Positions 56,200 through 64,000 of a stretch of 64,000 nt of DNA are shown here, one piece after another. Source of the stretch: Fragilaria crotonensis. Taxonomy: Eukaryota > Bacillariophyta > Fragilariophyceae > Fragilariales > Fragilariaceae. Location of the stretch: positions 1 through 64,000 of the forward strand of contig JAKSYS010000015.1 of assembly GCA_022925895.1 (NCBI GenBank). The letters run 5' to 3'. Within the stretch, counting starts at the first letter, position 1, and every line of letters begins with the position of its first letter. A program made the translations under genes and the position numbers. The notes beneath the pieces are model-generated. The model ran no database searches. It was given only the letters and a program-made list of their open reading frames with translations, and had not been told where the DNA came from.

Positions 56200-56920
56200 C
56201 ACATATTGGACCACAACTCAATCAATTCTTGTCTGTTTTGAGCATTTCAAATTGAACCAAGGCAAGAATAACGTTTTGAAACTTTCTGCCTACTTAGATT
56301 GTTTGCCTGGTGGTGGCTTAAGATTCCATTTTACTCTCGCATCATCACAATTTGGTTATCGGACTCTATTTCTCTGCCACATATTGGACCATAACTCGAT
56401 CGATTCTGGTCTCTTTTGAGTGGTTTGAGTTGATCCAAGCCCACAAAAGCATGCCCCAATTGATGGTCAACTCAGACTGTTTGCAAGTTTGTGGCTTAAA
56501 ATTCCATCTTGTTCCTCCCACATCATCACAATTTGGCATTATTCGTCGGAGGACTCTATTTCTCTGCCACATATTGGACCATTACTCAATCAATTCTTGT
56601 CTCTGTTGATTCTCGTCTCTTCTTTCGAGCGTTTCTAGTTGATCCAAGCCCACAAAAACATGCCCCCACTGACGGTTAACTCAGATTGTTCGCAAGTTTG
56701 TGGCTTAAAATTCCATTTTCCTCCCGCATCATCGCAATTTGGCATTGTTCGGACTCTATTTCTCTGCCACATATCGGACCATTACTTGATCAATTCTCAT
56801 CTCTTTCTAGTGTTTCGAGTTGATCCAAGCCCACAAAGCATGCCCCAACCAATGGTCAATTCAATTGTTTGCACGTTTGTGGTTTATAATACCTCGTCTT
56901 GCAAGATCCATGGTGTCAGA
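56200..56920 (+). repeat. Tandem array of four 178-200-bp units
   Basis: The word CACATATTGGACCA (or a close variant) recurs at 56200, 56378, 56568 and 56768. Between these the units share 'TTGATCCAAGCCCACAAA', 'GCATGCCCC', 'GTTTGTGGCTTAAAATTCCA' and 'CATCATCACAATTTGG'. The first copy is the most diverged and the last is incomplete. Confidence 0.8.
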
Positions 56921-58698
56921 AGTTCAGCGAGTACTCAAAATGCCGCAAAGGTAAGGAAATGGCATCTGGAGGTAGTTCTCCAGATGTTGCAGCAACTCAG
57001 GTATCAAGCAGTGTAAACCAAAACCGACAAGGGACTTGACTCTGTAGATTCAACATTCATGATCCTCATATGTTGAATGTTATTCTTGCCACTGTTGTGG
57101 GTGACATTCAGGATACCACTGAGACAGAGTGTTGTTCAAGTAACATTCTACACAAGGCGCAAGTAACATATCTTGGTACCATTTTTTAGTACCCCCAGTG
57201 TTACCAAATCATCTAAAATACCATTCAACTGAGTAGGAATTCCGCATGAGAACACTCCTGTCTTCCGAGGGTATTTCACATTTACGTAGAGTGTCTTGTT
57301 GCACTTAGTAGTATCGGTCAGGGAAAATCTACTAGCGTACCCTTCTTACTTTAGTAACATTTATGATCTAATGCTGTAGTAGCTAGTATGATTACTAAAT
57401 TGACATGATATCCTCATCCTTGAGTACAACAACTACCGGTAGCTTGATTATTCCCATCAAATTCTTTGAAGCTCTAGCTTCAGCTCCACCCTGATAATTT
57501 GCTAGTTTATTATCCAAATATCTGCCATCCACTTCCTACATAAACGCAATATACAACATGTTGATTGTAACTGCCTTTGAGTTGAGATTGCTTAAAGTTT
57601 CAAAGAAATCTCTTCTTAAATATGTGCCCATCACCGCCATCTACATCCATCAATACCCCTTCCCTTCAGCATGGGGCTTCCAGGCACACCACCCGCTTTG
57701 GTAAACAAGACCACCTAGTATGAAAGCCACCACCATCATCATAAATCAGATACTTCCGCTGAACAATTTCTCCCTCCATTTGTCCAGCAACAGTTTCCAA
57801 TATTATTTGCACATTAAGGGAGCTACTGGATTCTTGACATAGATCCCACTCTATGCGTTCTCAGTCCACGCTTCTGACACACCCGGAGGCCTTACGCTGC
57901 TTACTTGATGACAACTACTAGCAACACCGAATGTCGTATCATTGCCCCTAATTTAGTTTTGTTTGGGTGGCTATATCTAAATGAGTGCTGTTGGTCACCA
58001 ATACAAACATCAATTCTATGCGCGATGTCTCCTTTCTGGTTCTGGTAGCAGCACCAGGCTTAGGGGGTTAGGGTTTCCCCGGCATCCAAATTGTCCACCA
58101 GTCGCCCTTGAAATTCGACCCATTTCATGACGAGATCAAACAGAGTACTGAACAATCAGCAAAACTTGATAGCAATTCCCTGATCCGGCATTCCTGTCCT
58201 CGGGAGAAGTTCAATTTAAGAAAGTTGGTTCAATGGATACTGTCATGTTTCAGTCTCGGCTTGTATAGACAAAAACAAGATGGTGTTGTTGCTTGCCGCT
58301 TGATATAGTTAGTATCTGCTCCTCCAAAATCTTATCTATTCAGAGAAGCAAATCGGGCGTATACTTGTTATTGCTGTCTTTCTTTTCAACAAAAAAAGTT
58401 CTTCAAAATTGTCAACTACAGCAAGGTTGATAAGCCTCTTGAGGTAAGCTTCAAATAATGGAATGCTTGGTTGAAGAGTTAAATGCACTTCGTTTCTACT
58501 GCAACACACAAGATAGGTGATTTTGTGTGTCCTCAAAGTCACAAGCAACTGATTGTATCATCAAAGGGTCAACACATTCGTTACCTTATCTGTTTGTTTT
58601 GCACTTTGTGTCATGATGATGCTGATGAGGAAACACATTCTGCTGAAAGAGAAAATGAATGGTGTGCTGTATTATGTTGATAATAAGGGACTTCCTTA
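56921..58698. other. Gene-poor stretch
   Basis: No recognisable gene. Small features only: a TTAGGG-like 'GGGGGTTAGGGTTTCC' near 58060, and TTA at 58696-58698, the left target duplication of the MITE. Confidence 0.45.
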
Positions 58699-59331
58699 GA
58701 GCAAGTCTTATCATGGGGATGAATGGAGTCCCGAATCTAAAAAAATCGAAAAAGCAAGTCTTAGCTATGGGAGGGTATAAGTCATTTTTAGGATCTTTAA
58801 TTTGACCCCCTGGGGTCTACATTTTAATCCCGGGTCTAAATTCAGCGAATTTGACCCTAGGGCCAAAGTTTAGACCCCTCGCGGTCTAAATCATTCCAAA
58901 CGTTTCCTACGTTATGTGTATACCACTATCCCGTTTTTCGGCACAAATTCTGCACGTCAAATCATGGTGGTGGATGTCATATATACGCATACACAACCAT
59001 GGTGTCGATTCCACAACGCGCGCCTTCTCCGAAACAGAGATGTGAGCACTCCTCCTGTTGATTCTGTTCCATTGTCTTTTCCACGACGCTCGTCCCGTGG
59101 CCATCAGCCTCCTGTGAAGGAGGAGACTGCAGCAGTACTTTTTGCTGATGACAACAAACATGAGGACAATGTTGTCGCTGCACCTGCTAAGGAGAAGGGA
59201 GAAGGTGGCCCTGTTTGATCAACAGTGAAGTGGTGCTCGATTCTTGATTTTACTATACTCTTCAGGGTCTAAAATTTAAACCCCAGGGGTTACAATGCCA
59301 AAAATTAACCTAGTAATGATAAGACTTGCTC
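58699..59331. mobile_element. Harbinger-type MITE, 633 bp
   Basis: The termini are GAGCAAGTCTTATCAT and its inverse ATGATAAGACTTGCTC, flanked by TTA on both sides (58696-58698 and 59332-59334). Further inside, both ends carry matching 'GGGTCTAAA' and 'CCCAGGGGT'-type words. No transposase; a 100-residue open frame inside is not recognised. The TIR differs from that of the 5.3-9.2 kb Harbinger, so another family member must have mobilised it. Confidence 0.82.
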
Positions 59332-61215
59332 TTACCAAACTAAAAAATTGCAAGCATTCTTTTCCATTGGCTGAGATATAGGTAACCGATTTACCTGTTT
59401 TTGGTGGATAAGATTGTAGTCTTACAAAGCAAATGACAAAAATCAATCAATCAATGTCAACCTGGACAGTGGGGCTTGGAATTGGCTAAAACTCATGGTA
59501 AAACAGGACAAAGGGACATTACAGAGGAATTGACAGAAGACATTGTTATGGAATCATAAATAAAATAAATAATAACCTAATCATTTGGTCAGCATTCAGA
59601 GAACATCAAACATCATAGATAGACTAATTATTGCTTTGACACGCCTGGCCTTATTGTTGCCAAAGGAAGCAATCATCTCCAGAGTCGCTCAGGTGTGAGG
59701 AATTTGCTTGCCCAACAACAAGGACCGTATCCCAATAACAGCAAAGCTTTGTTTTCGCTCGGTTTTGTTTAAAATGGCTTCTCCTTCTAGTAATTTTTGG
59801 AGGGGAAGAAGAGGCTCAAGGGATATGCCAAGACTTAAACCTTGGATTTGGGATATTGGAACCAGGAGTTTGAGTCCAGCATTTTGTGTGGAGGGTTCTT
59901 TGCCAGTTTGTGGTAAACATCCATTTCAGCGACGACGTATCCAGAGAAGAGCAACATACTTCCAACATCTCGGTCATCTGTTTCTGTGCATTTTTTTCAT
60001 TCATCATCGAAGCCATTTTCCATGTTTACAGTCAGTCACAGACAGGGACCAATGCAGGAGGACTGTGGCCTACATCCATTGGGCATGCTATACCGAAGGT
60101 TCGTTTTGTCCATACGTGACGTTAGCGTTTATGGTTTAGGCATATAACGCGACACTCTATGGATTACAGAAGGCTAATAAACTTCAATGAGAGGTTTCGT
60201 ATTGTTCCTACACAGGCGATGGAATTCCCAGTCCCCACGCGCCACCGTGGAGCTGGAGTTCCCCTCTTTAGAAATGCTCGTCACTGCCTGATGACTGATT
60301 TTGATTTTAACTGATCAATCGTCTACTATATATGCTATATGATGAGAATGTGCCATCGGGAATCAGGTAGAAAACGTGTAAAAGGGGTACTTGTACTTGT
60401 ACTCGAGTACAGTGTTCTGTGTTGTCTCAAGTTCGTATCTGATGGTGGTAGATGGTAGACATCGACCGCGATGAATTCCTGGTACAAATGCGGCATGTCT
60501 ATGGTGTGTGGTGTGTGTATCATATGCATACTGAGCATAGTCTCAAGTCTCAACAATGCATTCCTTCTCGTGAGTGTTATGTCTTATTCGAAGTGTCGCA
60601 CCTACCGGATACTTCAGTCTTGCTTCTGCTTCAACAACACCGCTGAGCGGTACTCGTACTCGAGAGCTTGAGCTTGAAGCAGTCAAATTTGTACGGGGCT
60701 ATCGGGAATTGCGAAGCCGCCTCGTATGAATAGCGAGCCCTACGTTCGCGCTATGTCATACGTATGCAGTATGCACCTTTTGCTTTCAGCATACTTCTAT
60801 GCCATGTTTGGTTGTATCGTAGTTTGTACTTATTGATTATTGACCAACGACATTCTGAAGACATACGTGGAAATCCGAGAACAAAACTAGGGTTCGGATT
60901 CATCCGACTCCTGTTGCATTTCGAATCATTATGAAACCTTGTGTGTGTATGAGTTTGTACTCCAGTATTTCGATTGGAAAGAGTTCTGGACGAGGTATGA
61001 GTAGGAGAAGATCCGGTATTCGGGTTTTTGTCGCTGATAGTTTGTGTGCTCAGTCAACTGTGACAGGGTGGCTGTGTCCATGCTGGTTCTAATACAAAAC
61101 GTGCACAAGGTGCTTGTGTTGAAAAACGAACGTTGCATGCGTATTTTTTCTTTGTCAAATTCACCCATACCATCATGCTTCACTAGAACAAAATCGCTTT
61201 CGCCAAAGCACGCCG
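59332..61215. other. Gene-poor stretch with a GTAC island
   Basis: A 143-residue open frame at 59708-60139 has no recognisable content and random-looking composition. A GTAC cluster lies at 60386-60415 ('GGTACTTGTACTTGTACTCG'). The final few hundred bases should contain the promoter of the HA-domain gene. Confidence 0.4.
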
Positions 61216-62562
61216 ATGGCCAACTACTCGCCTGCCTACTACATGATGAGCAATGGCTATGACCCACATCGTGCCCTTCTGATCCAACGACTCCTGGCAG
61301 CACAACAAGCTCAGAGAGGTTTACAGAATACTCCCAGTCAAGTTTCAGGAGCGAACATGTTGCTCGGCCATTTCTTCGGTGCAAACGTGCAGGAACAATA
61401 TCAATCAACTCGCCCAACAATGATCAGGTTTGCTAGTGTTATCGATACCGCTCCGGACTATGGCATGCTTCGTTGCATGGTGAGGATGAACGACGAGCGA
61501 ACGAACATAAATCGCGAAAGACTTGTGCTCCAGGAAATGGCCCATCACGAACGTACCGCTCGATCAATGGCGGATCGTGCGAGCCAACAAGAAAGAGTAA
61601 TACAACCTAACAGTGCACCAAAGATTAGCGAACACTGCAACTTTATCTCGCGAATCCATCAGGACGCTGGAATTACGGGTCAGCGCCATTACCGAATGGC
61701 CCATGTTGAACTTGCCAAAGGTACTTCGAAGGACAAGATTAAGGCTCCAAAAGAGAAACCTTCAAAGCCGAAGCGAGATACTAAGTGGCTCGCATCCTAC
61801 GAAGAAATACTGCAATACAAGGACGAATACGGCGATTGCATTGTTCCACGCGGTTTCCCACTAAATCCACGCCTGGCATCGTGGGTCGCGGAGCAGCGTA
61901 AACAATACAAGCTACTTCAAGACGGCAAGAACTCTTCGATCACTCCAAGGCGCATCGAACTCCTGAATAAGATCGGGTTCGCCTGGAATGCCCAGGAAGC
62001 GGCGTGGGAAAAGCATATCACTGATTTGAAAGCGTTCAAAGAAGAGTACGGTGATTGCTTGGTGCCACTCAACCACCCAAAATACCCAAAGCTCGGGCTC
62101 TGGGTCAAGGAACAGAGGCGCCACTATACGCTGATGAAGCAAGAAAAGCCTTCACACATGACTGAGGAGCGCGCAAGAGCGCTCGACGCCGTCGGCTTCT
62201 GCTGGGACACTCACGAAGCAGTCTGGGGCGAGCGTCTCCGTGAATTGTGCGAATACAAAGCGCAGTTCGGCGACTGTATCGTTCCAACCAACTTCCCTGC
62301 CAATCCAAAGCTGGGCACTTGGGTTCATCACCAACGACGTCAATACAAGAAACACAAGGAGGGAAAGTCGTGTCATATCACGGACGAGCGAGTTCGAGCT
62401 CTCGAGGCCATAGGATTCGTGTGGTATCCTCGCGAGAGGACTCGTCGCTTCTCTGAAGCCACCTCGTCAGATCAAGACAGTGATACGGAATCTGAGTCCG
62501 ATGACGCTGAGGATAAGGTGGGCGTCCGTCCCAAGAAGCGTCGCAGATCGCATGGGATGTAA
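61216..62562 (+). CDS. Protein with three helicase-associated (HA) domains
   Basis: An intact 448-residue protein with ATG start. Residues 1-165 are unrecognised and rich in Arg/Gln. Three HA repeats follow at about 191-257, 264-330 and 337-403. Each has the pattern W...(L/Y)..(Y/F)K..(Y/F)GDC.VP..(F/H)P.NP.L..WV..QR..Y, for example 'YKDEYGDCIVP' and 'LGTWVHHQRRQYK', ending in 'IGFAW', 'VGFCW' or 'IGFVW'. HA domains are thought to bind nucleic acid; diatoms have many free-standing HA proteins with no helicase. The tail is acidic ('SDQDSDTESESDDAED') and ends in a basic nuclear signal 'KKRRRSHGM'. A nuclear DNA- or RNA-binding role is inferred. Confidence 0.88.
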   Translation: MANYSPAYYMMSNGYDPHRALLIQRLLAAQQAQRGLQNTPSQVSGANMLLGHFFGANVQEQYQSTRPTMIRFASVIDTAPDYGMLRCMVRMNDERTNINRERLVLQEMAHHERTARSMADRASQQERVIQPNSAPKISEHCNFISRIHQDAGITGQRHYRMAHVELAKGTSKDKIKAPKEKPSKPKRDTKWLASYEEILQYKDEYGDCIVPRGFPLNPRLASWVAEQRKQYKLLQDGKNSSITPRRIELLNKIGFAWNAQEAAWEKHITDLKAFKEEYGDCLVPLNHPKYPKLGLWVKEQRRHYTLMKQEKPSHMTEERARALDAVGFCWDTHEAVWGERLRELCEYKAQFGDCIVPTNFPANPKLGTWVHHQRRQYKKHKEGKSCHITDERVRALEAIGFVWYPRERTRRFSEATSSDQDSDTESESDDAEDKVGVRPKKRRRSHGM

Positions 62563-63243
62563 ATGACTTTGAATGCATTACATCCTGAAATCACTGGAGA
62601 GTTTAAGGTAGAATGTAGTACTCGGAGCGTATCATATGCGAAACCCAGAAGAATCCCTTAAGTGTGACCGGTGTCCGGTGGTTAACAACGTGGTATGGCA
62701 GGTTTCGCGCCCAAGAACTTGGAGCTGGCAGTATTTGAATTTGTACATAACAATGAGAGATGATTTATTGCGACTTTGACGGCACCTATAGAAAATATTC
62801 TTGTGCTGAAAGGTAGCCTTCCACAATGATCTTGCATGCCATCATTTGCAACAGATGCATTCTTTTAGACTACTCAGCCCCAAAAGAGTAGCCATTGACA
62901 TACTTTAGCGTTCCAGTTTCATCAATGCCAGGGCCAATCAAAGATCCACTACTCCGTACACGAGAAGAACACGACACAGATGTGGGAACAGCTGAGAACT
63001 GAAAACCAAAGAGGTGCTTCAAAGAAAGCTAAGCAAAAGACCTGAGTATGAAGACTCGACGAGGAGAAACTCTTATCGGACTTGGTACTTTACTAATTCA
63101 ATTGACAGTTCGTCGCCTTTCACTGCAAGGAGGTCAATTACTAATTGACCGACAAAACCTGCGAACTGAGAGATTAGAGCTATGTTTTCGTAGAAAGGCG
63201 GGCCTAAACAGCAAGATAAAACGGCCCATCTCGTCCTCTAAGG
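62563..63243. other. Spacer between convergent genes
   Basis: Presumed 3' UTRs of the HA-domain and CNOT10-like genes; nothing else recognised. A plus-strand open frame at 63048-63377 overlaps the CNOT10 end and looks spurious. Confidence 0.4.
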
Positions 63244-64000
63244 TCATCGGGACGATCGCAGCACTGCCAAAGCCCCATCACGATTTCCTTCTCGCAACAT
63301 GCAGTAAAGTAAGGCTTTCCTTGCACTCGACCGACTTGCTTCCGCTGGTGGGAGCCCTGCGATGTCTTCAAGGCTGATCGCGGACATGGCAAGCTTTTTG
63401 GCTGTTCCAAGGCGTCCCATAGCGGCAGTTGCCGCACTAGCACTTGTGCGAACCATGGCTTGAGCATGCTTCAAACGCATCTTTCGGCGCGTTTCAGTCC
63501 CATTGTCCTCCGCCGGAACGTCTGGATATGAACCAGTCCCAACACCTGCCAAATCCGCCGCGAGTCGGTCCAGCACAGAATCGTCTTCCTTTTCTCCAGT
63601 GAGAAATTTTAGAGCCCCGACAGAGTCACCTAAGGCGCAGCAAGCCTCGCATCCATACATGGAGGCGGTTGCCTTACGACGCCTATGCATTACGTTGTGA
63701 AGTCCAGAGGTATCTTTCATGGTTGCCGCATCCATAAGGAGTAGCTTTGCGAGAAAGAGGGCCTGTTTGTACTCCTTCAGCTCCAGCATGACGTACGCTT
63801 GAGCGCATCGCGCAGACTCCAAGCAATCGCGATCCATTTTCAGTCCTGGAGAACCAATGCTTGCATCACGAAGGAGCTTCATCACCCTGTCGAGACAGAA
63901 CGAGGCCTGCTGCAACGGATACTTCGAGAAGTACTCCATATCTTCCTTGCTAGCAAGCGTGGCGTTAGATCCTCCTCGCTTGCCACTGGCATCGTCGTCA
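63244..64000 (-). CDS. CNOT10: CCR4-NOT subunit 10-like TPR protein, 3' part (continues beyond the right edge)
   Basis: The frame is open to the window edge. It reads 'ARCAQAYVMLELKEYKQALF' then 'ATASMYGCEACCALGDSVGA', which line up from memory with human CNOT10 '[20 protein letters not shown]' and 'GHLYAAEALISLDRISDAI'. The C-terminal part 'AMVRTSASAATAAMGRLGTA' then 'KALLYCMLREGNRDGALAVL' matches '[20 protein letters not shown]' and '[20 protein letters not shown]'. These are TPR-like helices. CNOT10 pairs with CNOT11 and docks on the CNOT1 N-terminus. The match is by pattern only and another TPR protein is possible. Confidence 0.6.
   Translation of the reverse strand, partial: DDDASGKRGGSNATLASKEDMEYFSKYPLQQASFCLDRVMKLLRDASIGSPGLKMDRDCLESARCAQAYVMLELKEYKQALFLAKLLLMDAATMKDTSGLHNVMHRRRKATASMYGCEACCALGDSVGALKFLTGEKEDDSVLDRLAADLAGVGTGSYPDVPAEDNGTETRRKMRLKHAQAMVRTSASAATAAMGRLGTAKKLAMSAISLEDIAGLPPAEASRSSARKALLYCMLREGNRDGALAVLRSSR

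Noticed and set aside
56200-56920. Possible CRISPR-like array
   Set aside because: Units are long (178-200 bp) and similar along their whole length, with no short repeat plus unique spacer pattern; the genome is eukaryotic.
59708-60139. 143-residue open frame in the gene-poor stretch
   Set aside because: Composition and length are compatible with chance; no recognisable motif.
60880-60915. Possible tRNA B-box (GGTTCGGATTC)
   Set aside because: No matching A-box or cloverleaf could be drawn around it; no tRNA is called in the window.

Overview
The window reads as nuclear DNA of a diatom, or a close stramenopile relative. Two host genes begin with a signal peptide followed by the heterokont plastid A|F cleavage motif (VNA|FAP and VSA|FHV). 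One protein has three helicase-associated (HA) repeats, a class common in diatoms. Introns are sparse and short (about 80-145 nt, GTRAGT-type donors), and there is an abundant Copia-type element. All of this was read by eye; no database was searched.

Layout. 0-5 kb: the 5' part of CNOT1 (minus), a Golgi-type glycosyltransferase (plus) and a plastid-targeted Hsp33 (minus). 5.3-9.2 kb: a full-length PIF/Harbinger DNA transposon with TTA target duplications. 9.6-19.0 kb: a tyrosine-recombinase retroelement whose repeats show the split-direct-repeat order of PAT/Ngaro elements. 19.2-21.0 kb: PrmA-like methyltransferase and a K/R/S-rich protein, convergent. 21.2-26.5 kb: a hAT-like element containing a transposase relic, a 1.84-kb near-perfect hairpin made of about 175-bp units, and an older degenerate copy of those units. 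27.0-32.9 kb: AlkB-type oxygenase and a double GNAT acetyltransferase (divergent), then a secreted 5'-nucleotidase. 33.2-34.9 kb: a segment bounded by 34-bp perfect inverted repeats. 35.1-43.1 kb: a Copia element with nearly identical LTRs. 43.2-45.0 kb: a thylakoid-lumen protein and a membrane-protein fragment. 45.2-49.1 kb: a second hAT transposon. 49.4-53.6 kb: methyltransferase, peroxisomal acyl-CoA dehydrogenase and a SPF45-like splicing factor. 53.6-61.2 kb: gene-poor, with a tandem array and a Harbinger-type MITE. 61.2-64.0 kb: the HA protein and the 3' part of a CNOT10-like gene.

The host genes are mostly housekeeping and show no operon-like logic, although both window edges carry CCR4-NOT subunits (CNOT1 and CNOT10). 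Mobile DNA makes up about half of the window. Several host genes carry single-base frame breaks, mostly in short homopolymers; these may be assembly errors rather than true pseudogenes. GTAC-rich islands recur in short intergenic spacers, often just upstream of genes.
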